Part shown: positions 9,763 to 18,436 of the stretch, in pieces
Layout of the letters: the number at the start of each line of letters is the position of its first letter
Position numbering within the stretch: position 1 is the stretch's first letter
Assembly: GCF_000485795.1 (NCBI RefSeq)
Contig: NZ_AXZL01000076.1
Coordinates: forward strand, 310,001-374,000
Origin: Shewanella decolorationis S12
Lineage (GTDB): Bacteria > Pseudomonadota > Gammaproteobacteria > Enterobacterales > Shewanellaceae
DNA: 64,000 bases
Direction: 5' to 3'
Notes under the pieces: generated by a model
Told to the model about the DNA's origin: nothing
The model's database searches: none
What the model saw: only the letters and a program-made list of their open reading frames with translations
Translations under genes and position numbers: made by a program

Positions 9763-10164
9763 AAAAAGCCCCTAATAAATAACATCTATTAAAAGATAGT
9801 TGGGAGTCACGTCTTTTACAGAAAATATTGTCTTGACATAAAAAGTTCATTTTTCATTTATTGTTTTATCCGCTCTTAACTTTTTCCATCTTTCGATTCA
9901 CATTAACAGCCAAGAAAAGTGTCTAACTATGAAAGTATAGTCTGTGATTTCACTTCTATAGGATTAAGATTCAGAATACCACTTGGTATAAAACCATTAA
10001 GTTCATAAACTTAGCCCTAAAATTTTCAGATAATTTTACTATAAAACTCGTACAAGTAATGCTAGATAGGGCAAATAAAAAATTTATTTCTATCAAATAC
10101 AAACCTTTTGTGCTTTTGAAAGCGTCCTATTAGTAACCATTCACCTTGATGACAGGAAAATACA
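9763..10164. other. 402-nt AT-rich intergenic region
   Basis: Divergent promoter space between the chemoreceptor (minus) and the ECF sigma operon (plus). A plus-strand TTGACA (9833-9838) with a weak TTTATT 18 nt on is visible but lies about 300 nt from the sigma gene. No ORF, tRNA or strong hairpin was found. Confidence 0.4.
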
Positions 10165-10698
10165 GTGACGGCAGGGAGACTCCCACTCAACAATGCAATG
10201 TCAGAACTTGATCTCATCACCTTGGCTAGCCAAGGGAATAGAGCCGCATTTAAGCAGCTGTATTTACACCATCATCCAAGGGTATATGCCCTGTCACTGC
10301 GGTTATCAGGCCAAGCCTCGCAGGCGGAAGAGATCACCCAAGAGTGCTTTATTCTGGTCTGGCAGAAATTGCCGCAGTTTAGGGGAGAGAGCCAGTTTTC
10401 CACTTGGTTACACAGTATCTGTGTGAATCAGGCGCTGAGCTTTATCCGTAAGCAAAAGTCGTTTTGGGCGCGTTTTATCCCGATGGAGAGTGACGATGAA
10501 CATTCAAGCGCAGATGAGCATTATCAAGGGTTAGACAAATTGATCCTCAAACTGCCAGAGCGGGCGCGTATCGTGTTTGTGCTCTGCGCCATTGAGGGCT
10601 ATCAACATGAAGAAATTGCACAATTACTTGGTATTGCCGTGGGAACCAGTAAGACCCAGTACCACAGAGCCAAGCAATTACTACAGGAGATGCTGTAA
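10165..10698 (+). CDS. ECF-type RNA polymerase sigma factor
   Basis: This 177-residue sigma-70 family protein has region 2 (residues about 20-90, with DAxE-like QAEEITQECFILVWQKLPQF) and region 4 (about 125-175). In region 4 the helix-turn-helix reads HEEIAQLLGIAVGTSKTQYHRAK. It should direct RNA polymerase to a small envelope or stress regulon. The GTG at 10165 has AGGA eight bases upstream. The ATG at 10198 is an alternative start with a poorly spaced Shine-Dalgarno. The stop overlaps the next ATG by one base, so translation of the putative antagonist is coupled. Confidence 0.9.
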   Translation: MTAGRLPLNNAMSELDLITLASQGNRAAFKQLYLHHHPRVYALSLRLSGQASQAEEITQECFILVWQKLPQFRGESQFSTWLHSICVNQALSFIRKQKSFWARFIPMESDDEHSSADEHYQGLDKLILKLPERARIVFVLCAIEGYQHEEIAQLLGIAVGTSKTQYHRAKQLLQEML

Positions 10699-11276
10699 TG
10701 TCCTTATCTAACGATCCCCGCGAGGCCAAACTCCAGCAATTGATTGATAATGCCCCCAAAGCATTAACTCCCGAACGGGATCTTTGGCAAGGCATCGAAA
10801 AGCGTATGGATAAGCCATTGGCGTCGCAAACAGCGAGTCGCCAAACGCCGCGACTGCAAGGTGCGCAATGGGCGATTGCCGCAGCGGTGGTGCTGGCAGT
10901 GTTCTTCGGGTTCTACACTCAAGCGCCGATAAAAACGTCGCTTCCTGAACAAATCGCTAGCCAATCGGCGGATGATGAGCAAGCGCTGCACACTCTGCTT
11001 AACCAAATTGCCCAGACGCACCAAGCCCAAGTGACGAGTCTCGAACAAACCCCAACGCTTGTCGCTTGGCAAACCAGTCGCTTTAGCGCGCCGCTAGAGC
11101 AAGGCTTAGCGGAATTACGCCGCGCAGGCAAACAGATTTATCAAGCATTGCAGGCTAATCCAACCGACAAACAACTTTGGCAACTCTGGCTTTGGGTGCA
11201 ACAACGTGAACTCGAGTTGCTACAGCAAGGCCAAAAACTTCCGATTCAAAACTCAACACAAGGAAATAGCATATGA
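10698..11276 (+). CDS. Membrane protein, probable anti-sigma factor
   Basis: This 192-residue protein has an N-terminal cytoplasmic segment of about 55 residues and one membrane helix near residues 56-74 (WAIAAAVVLAVFFGFY). A glutamine-rich helical periplasmic part follows. Its position directly after, and overlapping, an ECF sigma gene is typical of an anti-sigma factor. No zinc-binding HxxxCxxC signature is visible, so the call rests on context and topology. Its stop overlaps the start of the DUF4097 gene by four bases (ATGA). Confidence 0.65.
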   Translation: MSLSNDPREAKLQQLIDNAPKALTPERDLWQGIEKRMDKPLASQTASRQTPRLQGAQWAIAAAVVLAVFFGFYTQAPIKTSLPEQIASQSADDEQALHTLLNQIAQTHQAQVTSLEQTPTLVAWQTSRFSAPLEQGLAELRRAGKQIYQALQANPTDKQLWQLWLWVQQRELELLQQGQKLPIQNSTQGNSI

Positions 11277-12229
11277 GCCATTTTACCCTCACGAAAACCA
11301 GTCTATTCGTATCAACGCTTTATCTTGGTCTTATGGGCAGCGTGTTCGCCGCTGAAAGTGTGGATAAGCAGTTACCTATGAGTAGCGATACTCTGCTGCA
11401 AATCAAAGTCCAACGGGGCGAAGTGCAAATTCAAAGCTGGGATAAAAATGAAGTCAGTGTTACGGGCACTCTCGATGAGCTGAGCGAAGGCTTTGTTTTC
11501 GAGCAGAAAGGTAACAACCTAACTATCGAAGATAAAATGCCACGCCACTATAACGGCAGTGACAACAACGGCTCAAAACTCACCATTAAGGTACCTAAAT
11601 CCGTCAAGCTGAACGCCGATACGATTTCAGCCAATCTGCAAATCAGCCAGACCCAAGGTGAGCTCGAACTGAATACCGTTAGCGGTAATATCACCGCCGA
11701 GGCACTGGATGGCACACCGACATTACACACAGTGTCTGGCGATATCACCACTAAGGGATTAGCGGGCAAAGTGATGTTAGATACCGTCTCCGGTGAGATT
11801 AAAGACACCCAAAGCAAAGGCGAAATCAAATATCGTTTAGTGAGCGGCGATCTCAACAGCCAAACCTTAGCCGATAAAGTGAAAGTCGAGCAGGTTTCAG
11901 GGGAAATCAAAGCCGACTTTAACAGCGCCAAAGAAGTTAATGTCCGCACCGTGAGCGGCGATACTCAAGTCTCACTGGCGAAAAGTTTCGATAAAGCCAA
12001 TCTTGAGAGCGTCAGTGGCGATATTATTGTGACATTTGCCGATACACCCGATGCTAATTTCGAGCTCAATGGCGGCCCAGGTGGCAAAATCAAAAATGGC
12101 TTAAGCCAAGATGCACCACAAAGGCAAAAATACGTGCCGAATGAATCCTTAAGCTTCCAAACAGGTTCTGGTAGCGCCAGTGTGAAGATGGATACCATTA
12201 GCGGTAATCTGATCCTGAAAAAACAATAG
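11273..12229 (+). CDS. Secreted DUF4097 beta-repeat protein
   Basis: This 318-residue protein has an N-terminal signal peptide ending near VFAAE. It then has a right-handed beta-repeat built from units of about 20 residues, each carrying VSG(D/N/E)I: TVSGNITAEAL, TVSGDITTKGL, TVSGEIKD, LVSGDLNS, QVSGEIKA, TVSGDTQV and SVSGDIIV. This is the DUF4097 (adhesin-like) fold found with bacterial envelope-stress regulators. It is the third gene of an overlapping operon with the sigma factor and its putative antagonist, so it may be the sensed or protective envelope component. Function unknown. Confidence 0.8.
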   Translation: MSHFTLTKTSLFVSTLYLGLMGSVFAAESVDKQLPMSSDTLLQIKVQRGEVQIQSWDKNEVSVTGTLDELSEGFVFEQKGNNLTIEDKMPRHYNGSDNNGSKLTIKVPKSVKLNADTISANLQISQTQGELELNTVSGNITAEALDGTPTLHTVSGDITTKGLAGKVMLDTVSGEIKDTQSKGEIKYRLVSGDLNSQTLADKVKVEQVSGEIKADFNSAKEVNVRTVSGDTQVSLAKSFDKANLESVSGDIIVTFADTPDANFELNGGPGGKIKNGLSQDAPQRQKYVPNESLSFQTGSGSASVKMDTISGNLILKKQ

Positions 12230-12266
12230 TCTTATCAGAAAACACGAATTAGCGATAAAAATAGCA

Positions 12267-12301
12267 ATAAAAATGCCGCTCATCAGGAGCGGCATTTTTT
12301 T
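12267..12301 (+). terminator. Terminator of the sigma/DUF4097 operon
   Basis: A-tract, stem ATGCCGCTC/GAGCGGCAT with a short loop ATCAG, then seven T. It is symmetrical enough to serve the convergent rsuA gene as well. Confidence 0.9.
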
Positions 12302-12313
12302 AGCCAAACGGTG

Positions 12314-13021
12314 TTAAATCGAGGCGATTTCTTCACTCGTCAGATAACGCCACTCGCCGAGGGCAAGTTCTGCGTCTAATTCAATTTTGCCAATGCTTTC
12401 ACGGTGTAAGCCAACCACATGATTGCCTACTGCGGCAAACATCCGCTTCACTTGGTGATACTTGCCTTCGGTAATGGTTAAACGCACCCGCTGCGGCTCG
12501 ATGATTTCAAGCACTGCGGGTTTTGTCAGGCCGTCCTCGTTTCTCAGCTCCACTCCCGCGGCAAAGACGCCAATCAGACTCTCATCCACAGGCTCGGCTA
12601 ACGTCACTAAGTAACGCTTGCCACAGTCTTTTTTCGGCGAAGTGATCCGATGCGACCATTGACCATCGCTGGTGATCAGCACAAGGCCAGTTGTATCGGC
12701 ATCTAAACGGCCAGCAATGTGCAAGGTTTCTGGCTTTTCAATATCTAGCAGGCTCAATACCGAAGGGTAGACTTCATCTATGGTCGAGCAAATCGTATCC
12801 ACGGGTTTATTGAGCATCAGGTAACGCTCACCGAGGAGGGAGATAAGCTCACCTTCGAGGCATACTTGCATCCCCTCAAGCACTTTAAAACCAGCATCTT
12901 TAATCACCACGCCATCACAGGTGATGTCACCACGATGCAGGGCTTTTTTCGCTAAAGAACGGGTCAGCGAGGTACTTTCACAGATAAATTTGTCTAAACG
13001 CACGGGACGACTCAACTTCAA
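12314..13021 (-). CDS. rsuA: 16S rRNA pseudouridine(516) synthase RsuA
   Basis: This 235-residue enzyme converts U516 of 16S rRNA to pseudouridine. It has an N-terminal S4 RNA-binding domain (VRLDKFICESTSLTRSLAKK). The catalytic domain holds the Asp in GRLDADTTGLVLITSDGQWS, followed by RITSPKKDCGKRYLVTL and the C-terminal GKYHQVKRMFAAVGNHVV. The match to E. coli RsuA runs end to end, with the family-specific DGQWSHRITSP stretch. Confidence 0.94.
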   Translation of the reverse strand: MKLSRPVRLDKFICESTSLTRSLAKKALHRGDITCDGVVIKDAGFKVLEGMQVCLEGELISLLGERYLMLNKPVDTICSTIDEVYPSVLSLLDIEKPETLHIAGRLDADTTGLVLITSDGQWSHRITSPKKDCGKRYLVTLAEPVDESLIGVFAAGVELRNEDGLTKPAVLEIIEPQRVRLTITEGKYHQVKRMFAAVGNHVVGLHRESIGKIELDAELALGEWRYLTSEEIASI

Positions 13022-13358
13022 TAAATGAAAACCGCCGTATTATGAGGCCCAACGAATGAAAGGGCAAAGCCTAGACAATGAAACTATCGAGCAGCGACCT
13101 TATCGATATATCTCAAACCTAAGTGCTTACTAACTTGTCAGTACATGCGTACGGTATGTTTGGCGGTTTTTAGGCCAATTTCAATCATGGTAATTTTTAG
13201 TTACAACTAGCGGATAATAAATCCGGCTGAAAAAGTGTAATCACCTTGTTTAGATTCCCACTAAAGCATTAACATACGTAGCGTTGCGCCTGAAGCAATC
13301 CCATTTTGCACCAAACAGCCCCAGAGATGGGCACAATAACAAACTCGAAGGAAACGAC
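13022..13358. other. 337-nt divergent promoter region
   Basis: Lies between rsuA (minus) and the M13 peptidase gene (plus). A small imperfect palindrome around GTACATGCGTAC (13141-13152) is visible, but nothing I can assign. Confidence 0.3.
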
Positions 13359-15443
13359 ATGAGAAAAGTACTCATTGGGGGACTGTGTGCCTCACTCATC
13401 GCAGGCCTCACTGCCTGTAATGACAAACCCGCTGAAGTTAAAGCGCCAGAAACAGCTAAAACCGCTACTGCTGCCGCTGTCACTAAAGCATTGGGCTCTG
13501 GTATCGAATTTGAAAACTTTGATAAATCAGTGCGTCCACAGGACGATTTCTATGAATATGTTAACGGTGCTTGGCTGAAGAAAGCCGAGATCCCAGCAGA
13601 TCGCACTAGCATTGGCGCCTTCTACGATCTGCGTGAAAAATCCCGTGATGACGTTAAAGCCATTATCGAAGAAGTGGCCGCCACGCCAAATCTGGCTGAA
13701 GGCACTGACGAGCAAAAAGTGGCTGATCTTTACCGTTCATTTATGGACACAGCGACGCTAAACAAACTGGGCGTAACGCCACTGAAAGGCGAGTTTGATG
13801 CCATCAACGCCTTAAAAGACAAAAACGAGCTGGTGAAATACTTCGCCCACAGCCAAATCATGGGTGCCGGTACACCTATCGCCTTCTACATCGATATCGA
13901 TGCGAAAAACTCTAGCCGTTATGCCACTCACCTATGGCAATACGGTTTAAGCCTGCCGGAAAAAGATTACTACTTCAACGAAGCTGAGCGTTTCGTCAAT
14001 ATCCGTAAAGCTTACCTTGCCCATATTGAAAAAATGTTCACGCTGGCGGGTCTTGCGGATCCAAAAGCCAGCGCTGAGTCAATTCTCGCCCTCGAAACTG
14101 CGATTGCCTCTAAACATTGGGATGTGGTTGAAACACGCGACAGCACTAAGACCTACAACCTGTACCAAGTTAAAGATCTGCCAAACTTAGCGCCAGATAT
14201 CGACTGGACAGGCTACTTAACGGCATTAGGTGCTGACAAGCAAACCGACATTATCGTAAACCAACCAAGCTATATCCAAGGCCTGAACGAAGTTCTCAAA
14301 ACGACTGATCTGGCAACTTGGAAAACCTACATGCAATGGCAAGTGCTGACCCACGCGGCGAGCAACTTGAGCGAAGACTTCGATAACGAAAACTTTGCCT
14401 TCTTCTCTAAAATCCTTAACGGTCAAGAAGAACAAGAGCCACGTTGGAAGCGCGGTGTTGCGGCAGTCAACGGCGTATTAGGTGAAGTGGTGGGTAAAGT
14501 GTACGTGAAGCGTCACTTCGCTCCCGAAGCCAAAGAGCGTATGCAAGCACTGGTTGAAAACCTGCGCGGTGCCTACGGCGACAGCATCAAAGATCTGACT
14601 TGGATGAGCGATACCACTAAGCAAGCTGCTGCCGAAAAATTAGCGAAATTCAACCCGAAAATTGGTTATCCAAACAAGTGGGAAGATTACAGCAAACTGA
14701 CCATCAAAGCCGATGATTTGATTGGTAACGCGGTTCGCGCAAGCGAAGTTGAGCACGCTAAGTCACTGGCTAAGTTAGGCGCACCAATCGATAAAGACGA
14801 GTGGCACATGACCCCACAAACGGTTAACGCCTACTACAACCCAACCATGAACGAAATCGTGTTCCCTGCAGCAATTCTGCAACCACCGTTCTTCAACATG
14901 GAAGCGGATGATGCCGTTAACTACGGTGGTATCGGTGCGGTTATCGGTCACGAGATGGGCCACGGTTTCGACGACCAAGGCGCGAAGTTCGACGGCGAAG
15001 GTAATATGCGCGACTGGTGGACAGAGAAAGATTTAGAAGAATTCTCTGCCCGTGGTAAGGCGCTGATCGCACAATACGATGGCTACTATGTGTTTGACGA
15101 TCTGCACGTCAACGGCAGCCTGACCTTAGGTGAGAACATCGGTGACTTATCGGGCGTGACTATCGCTTACCGTGCGTACAAAAAGTCACTCAATGGCAAA
15201 GAAGCACCGGTTATCGACGGTCTGACTGGCGACCAACGTTTCTTCATCGGCTTCACGCAAATTTGGCGTGCAAAAGCCAAAGAAGAAGCCCTGCGTAACC
15301 GCGTAGCAACAGATCCACATTCACCTGCGGAGTTCCGTGCATTAGGCGCGCTGTCTAACATGCCTGAGTTTTACACCACCTATGATGTGAAACCAGGTGA
15401 TGCTATGTATATCGCACCAGAGAAACGCGTGAAAATTTGGTAA
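13359..15443 (+). CDS. pepO: M13-family zinc metallopeptidase lipoprotein (PepO/neprilysin type)
   Basis: This is a 694-residue peptidase. The zinc motif HEMGH starts near residue 531, with the downstream third ligand in GENIGDLSG, and the substrate-binding NAYYNP lies upstream. Such enzymes cleave small peptides on the N-terminal side of hydrophobic residues. The frame is open from a TTG at 13284. The ATG at 13359 is the true start, because it follows GAAGGAAA and opens a lipoprotein signal peptide with lipobox LTAC (Cys about residue 20). The enzyme should be envelope-anchored, facing periplasm or outside. It is monocistronic, with a terminator after it. Confidence 0.93.
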   Translation: MRKVLIGGLCASLIAGLTACNDKPAEVKAPETAKTATAAAVTKALGSGIEFENFDKSVRPQDDFYEYVNGAWLKKAEIPADRTSIGAFYDLREKSRDDVKAIIEEVAATPNLAEGTDEQKVADLYRSFMDTATLNKLGVTPLKGEFDAINALKDKNELVKYFAHSQIMGAGTPIAFYIDIDAKNSSRYATHLWQYGLSLPEKDYYFNEAERFVNIRKAYLAHIEKMFTLAGLADPKASAESILALETAIASKHWDVVETRDSTKTYNLYQVKDLPNLAPDIDWTGYLTALGADKQTDIIVNQPSYIQGLNEVLKTTDLATWKTYMQWQVLTHAASNLSEDFDNENFAFFSKILNGQEEQEPRWKRGVAAVNGVLGEVVGKVYVKRHFAPEAKERMQALVENLRGAYGDSIKDLTWMSDTTKQAAAEKLAKFNPKIGYPNKWEDYSKLTIKADDLIGNAVRASEVEHAKSLAKLGAPIDKDEWHMTPQTVNAYYNPTMNEIVFPAAILQPPFFNMEADDAVNYGGIGAVIGHEMGHGFDDQGAKFDGEGNMRDWWTEKDLEEFSARGKALIAQYDGYYVFDDLHVNGSLTLGENIGDLSGVTIAYRAYKKSLNGKEAPVIDGLTGDQRFFIGFTQIWRAKAKEEALRNRVATDPHSPAEFRALGALSNMPEFYTTYDVKPGDAMYIAPEKRVKIW

Positions 15444-15480
15444 TCCCAAATTAATTCAAGATAGTAATCAACAAACCCAA

Positions 15481-15513
15481 TGGCGCCGCTCACAATAGCG
15501 GCGCTATTTTTTT
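15481..15513 (+). terminator. Terminator of the M13 peptidase gene
   Basis: A 10-bp stem (15481-15490 with 15497-15506, one G-U pair) with loop CACAAT, followed by seven T. Confidence 0.88.
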
Positions 15514-15603
15514 AGGCACGAAAAATGTGAACCTAAGCCAAACATGAACAAGTCTTCATCATTGATTCAGCTTTAATTAAGCCACTCCAGCCTATGGTAT
15601 TCC

Positions 15604-15619
15604 CGTGATGTGTATCACT
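15604..15619 (+). promoter_or_regulatory. CRP/FNR-like palindrome
   Basis: CGTGA-N6-TCACT, containing the perfect palindrome arms GTGAT/ATCAC. It keeps the TGA-N6-TCA core shared by CRP and FNR sites but mismatches both at the outer bases. It lies about 22 nt upstream of the RelA/SpoT-like gene start, so a bound protein would more likely repress than activate. Confidence 0.35.
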
Positions 15620-15640
15620 CCCATAAGGAAGTAGGCCGTT

Positions 15641-16426
15641 ATGAATAAGTTATTTCGTACCTTTTTTATCTTTCTACTCTTATTATCGACCCGCACTGGC
15701 GTAGCCAATCCTTTAGATATCAATGACAGCAGAGCCGAACGTGGCAGCTATAGCGCAAGGCAAGCTCAAAGCCATGATCTTCAAGGGCTATATGCACTCA
15801 ACACTCAAACCTTCGACACACCACGCCAAGCTTTAAGCTGTTTAGATAAACTGTATTCAAATGCCCCTATTGCCCAAAATGAGCTAGGTAACTTATTGCA
15901 ACGAATCACAGCGGATACACAGGTGCGAGTGATTTTACCTGACGTAAAAAGCTATCAACGCGCCGCCGAGAAGGTCGCCACTAAATTTAATGGGGATGCC
16001 AGCCAAATCACCGACCTTGCCCGCGCTAGCATCGTCAGTAACAGCATCTCCGAGCTGATGCAAAGCTACTACGCCTTAAGCGAGCAAGCTCAGGTCGTGA
16101 AACAGAAAAACCGTTTTGCCGAGCCAAAAGCCTCAGGTTATCGCGACCTTAACTTACTGGTACGTTTGCCCGAAAGCGGCATGATTGCCGAGGTCCAATT
16201 ACACCTTAAAGATATTGCCGACATTAAAAGTGGCCCAGAGCACAAGGTTTACGAGCAAGTTCAACAGATTGAGGCAAATGCGATAAAACAGCAACGTGCA
16301 TTAAGTGAGTTTGAAACCGCACAGATCGCTAAGCTGCGCCAAGAGTCCCATAAGCTGTATCACAAGGCTTGGCTTAACTATAAACGCGTCGATCAAGGCC
16401 TGCTGCTCACTAACTCAGTAGCTTAA
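15641..16426 (+). CDS. Secreted RelA/SpoT nucleotidyltransferase-fold protein
   Basis: This 261-residue protein has a clear signal peptide (hydrophobic residues about 5-18, cleavage after GVA near 23), so it is predicted to be periplasmic. The body matches the (p)ppGpp synthetase fold. It has a lysine/arginine-bearing helix (VKSYQRAAEKVATKF) and DLARASIV at the first metal-ligand strand. The G-loop equivalent is NRFAEPKASGYRDLNLLV, and AEVQLHL carries the second acidic ligand. It ends in a charged helix. Cytosolic RSH enzymes transfer pyrophosphate from ATP to GDP or GTP, but neither substrate is expected in the periplasm. Activity could be on another nucleotide or RNA, or absent. It is monocistronic, with SUKH and DUF4447 genes next. 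The fold call is fairly secure; the function is unknown. Confidence 0.75.
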   Translation: MNKLFRTFFIFLLLLSTRTGVANPLDINDSRAERGSYSARQAQSHDLQGLYALNTQTFDTPRQALSCLDKLYSNAPIAQNELGNLLQRITADTQVRVILPDVKSYQRAAEKVATKFNGDASQITDLARASIVSNSISELMQSYYALSEQAQVVKQKNRFAEPKASGYRDLNLLVRLPESGMIAEVQLHLKDIADIKSGPEHKVYEQVQQIEANAIKQQRALSEFETAQIAKLRQESHKLYHKAWLNYKRVDQGLLLTNSVA

Positions 16427-16487
16427 TCACCCGTTTATTTAATTGTTTAATCGCTTAACCGTTTAACGCTGTACCACTTCCACTGTT

Positions 16488-16526
16488 GCGCTGGCTATTC
16501 GTGAAAACAGATGCCAGCGCTTTTTT
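16488..16526 (+). terminator. Terminator of the RelA/SpoT-like gene
   Basis: Perfect 8-bp stem GCGCTGGC/GCCAGCGC (16488-16495 with 16513-16520), 17-nt loop, then six T. Confidence 0.75.
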
Positions 16527-16668
16527 ATGGCGTAACCCCAGACTTAGCCTAAAGCGTCATCTCACTAACAATCGATCTATGCCCACTATCGCTCACAGCC
16601 CTTCCCTCGCATCCAACCTTGTTTCCCTATATAATCCCGCGCCATAAGGCGACCCTTAAGGAAATTCC

Positions 16669-17076
16669 ATGCACGACATTATTGAGCAACTCCAAGAACG
16701 CAGCGAAACCGTGCCTGTGCCACTCGAGTTACCCACATTCGAGCAGTTAGTGGAGGTTGAGGAACAGATTTTGATCCCGCTGCCACGGGAATTAAAGGAA
16801 TACCTACTCCATGCCAGTGACGTGATTTATGGCGCGATTGAGCCTGTGACCGCAGCCGATCCCTATTCGCACACCTATTTACCCGAAGTCACCTGCTATG
16901 CTTGGTCAATCGGCTTGCCAAGGGACTTAATCGCCATCTGCCAATTGGGCGATGACTTTTACTGTATCGATCAGGATGGCCAAGTTCACTTCTGGCAAAA
17001 CGGTGACTTTACCGATACTTATTGGGAATCCTTCTGGGAATGGGTCGAAGATATTTGGCTTAAAAACAAATACTGA
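16669..17076 (+). CDS. SMI1/KNR4 (SUKH) family protein
   Basis: This 135-residue acidic protein has the SUKH pattern. An N-terminal helix carries IEQLQERSETVPVPLELPTF. Next come the PLPRELKEYLLHASDVIYG segment, a central strand with LPRDLIAICQLGDDFYCID, and a C-terminal tryptophan-rich helix (YWESFWEWVEDIWLK). SUKH proteins are common immunity proteins of polymorphic toxin systems, but single copies also occur as conserved genes of unknown role. It starts after AAGGAAA. The DUF4447 gene begins 41 nt downstream, suggesting one transcript. No classical toxin gene is adjacent. Confidence 0.8.
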   Translation: MHDIIEQLQERSETVPVPLELPTFEQLVEVEEQILIPLPRELKEYLLHASDVIYGAIEPVTAADPYSHTYLPEVTCYAWSIGLPRDLIAICQLGDDFYCIDQDGQVHFWQNGDFTDTYWESFWEWVEDIWLKNKY

Positions 17077-17117
17077 TTTTACCGAGATTTTATTTTTATC
17101 AACTTGAGAACCGCATT

Positions 17118-17618
17118 ATGTCTAAAAATATTGGCTTGAACGCCATCGAAATGAGCTACTTACGCCAATCACTCAGCCTCAGTGCGGCTCAAGTAGGACA
17201 ACTGACCAACCACAGCGAAGCCGATGTATTAGCCTGGGAAAATGCTGAGACACAGGCCCCTGAACTGGCACAGAAAAAGCTGTTAGATCTCGACGATATT
17301 ATCGAGATGCAAGTACTCAATACCACTGACGGCATCGAAGCCTTATTTAAGAAAGAGCCTAAGCGTCACTTGGCCTTCGTGGTGTATCCAACCCAAGCCG
17401 TTTACACCCAATATAACCCCGAGTTTTTAAGCTCGCTGCCGTTAACTGAGCTGTACAACACAGCGGCATGGCGCATTAAGAAAGAGTGTAAACTGGTGCT
17501 CGAAGTGGATGTTAGCTTAGTCAATCTCGATGTCGAAGCCTACAAGGCATTCCGTGAGCAAAATGGATTAAGTGAGAGCCGTGAAAGCCGTGCGAAATGG
17601 GCGGCGACTCAGCTATAA
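17118..17618 (+). CDS. DUF4447-type protein with N-terminal helix-turn-helix
   Basis: This 166-residue protein has an N-terminal four-helix segment like an XRE/lambda-repressor DNA-binding domain (MSYLRQSLSLSAAQVGQLTN, then ADVLAWENAE). A C-terminal half of unknown function ends in EQNGLSESRESRAKW. It is probably co-transcribed with the SUKH gene. It could be a small regulator. I recall the family from Shewanella, but no function is established. Confidence 0.7.
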   Translation: MSKNIGLNAIEMSYLRQSLSLSAAQVGQLTNHSEADVLAWENAETQAPELAQKKLLDLDDIIEMQVLNTTDGIEALFKKEPKRHLAFVVYPTQAVYTQYNPEFLSSLPLTELYNTAAWRIKKECKLVLEVDVSLVNLDVEAYKAFREQNGLSESRESRAKWAATQL

Positions 17619-17636
17619 ACGCTAAACGACTTAAGC

Positions 17637-17674
17637 AAAAAGGGCAGAAGTGAATCTTCTGCCCTTTTGTTTTT
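17637..17674. terminator. Bidirectional terminator
   Basis: Stem AGGGCAGAAG/CTTCTGCCCT with loop TGAAT, flanked by an A-tract and T-tract. It lies between the DUF4447 gene (plus) and the convergent glutathione transferase gene (minus). Confidence 0.88.
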
Positions 17675-17689
17675 AATGCCTAAATCAGA

Positions 17690-18319
17690 TTAAGCTTGCG
17701 CCGCAGCAGCGACTGCATCCATTTTGGCGAGTGCCGATTTACGCGAAGGACGCGCCGCTATTCTATCGCGATACGCCGCTAATTTAGGCGGGATCTGCTG
17801 CTCAAATAAAGTGCCCCACATCAATGTATGTGCCAGCAGAATATCGGCAACCGACAAGGTGTCGCCGAGTAAAAAGTCGCTATCGGGCAGCATAGCTTCG
17901 GCCAAGGCCGCCGCCTTATCAAACTCCCACACCGCACAAGGCATGATGGAAGGATGACGCTGCGCTTCCGGCAACGCAAATTTATGCTTGCCGAGGGTCC
18001 ACAGAGGCTGCTCGAGTTCGGTAATAATAAAGCTCACCCATTGATGATGCAGACCCGATGCGGCACTGCCCGCTTCTGGTAACAAGTTGCCAAACTTCTC
18101 CGCCAGATACAGGCAAATAGCCGCAGACTCAGACAATACAAGATTATCGTCGGTTAACACTGGCACTTTGCCGCAGGGATTGAGCGCTAAGAAGTCGGCG
18201 CTACGGTGCTCGCCCTTATTCATATCCACAAACGAAAAGGCCCACTCGGCGCCTAACTCTTCTAGCACCCAAGCGACTCGTAATGCACGGCTGCGGGGCA
18301 TGCCATATAAGGTGATCAT
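17690..18319 (-). CDS. Glutathione S-transferase family protein
   Basis: This 209-residue protein has an N-terminal thioredoxin fold (MITLYGMPRSRALRVAWVLEEL, then NPCGKVPVLTDDNLVLSESAAI). The SESAAI segment binds the gamma-glutamyl part of glutathione. An all-helical C-terminal domain carries LSVADILLAHTL. The likely role is conjugation or reduction of electrophiles in the cytoplasm. The exact class and substrate cannot be read. It is monocistronic. Confidence 0.9.
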   Translation of the reverse strand: MITLYGMPRSRALRVAWVLEELGAEWAFSFVDMNKGEHRSADFLALNPCGKVPVLTDDNLVLSESAAICLYLAEKFGNLLPEAGSAASGLHHQWVSFIITELEQPLWTLGKHKFALPEAQRHPSIMPCAVWEFDKAAALAEAMLPDSDFLLGDTLSVADILLAHTLMWGTLFEQQIPPKLAAYRDRIAARPSRKSALAKMDAVAAAAQA

Positions 18320-18390
18320 ATTAACGTCCTTTTAGTGATAACTGATTAACGAGAACGAAGATACACTGTGTCACGGCAGAGTAAAATACA

Positions 18391-18414
18391 GAAACGGCGC
18401 CGAAGCGCCGTTTC
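18391..18414 (-). terminator. Terminator hairpin of the TonB receptor gene
   Basis: Perfect 10-bp stem GAAACGGCGC/GCGCCGTTTC with loop CGAA, just past the stop of the receptor gene. The following U-tract is interrupted. Confidence 0.65.
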
Positions 18415-18436
18415 CAATGACTCAGCCAATGACTGA

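Noticed and set aside
9833..9862. Sigma-70 promoter on the plus strand before the ECF gene
   Set aside because: The -35 is perfect but the -10 is weak and it lies about 300 nt from the gene; not supported enough to annotate.
13284..13358. Upstream extension of the M13 peptidase from a TTG
   Set aside because: It would bury the lipoprotein signal peptide; the ATG at 13359 has a strong SD.
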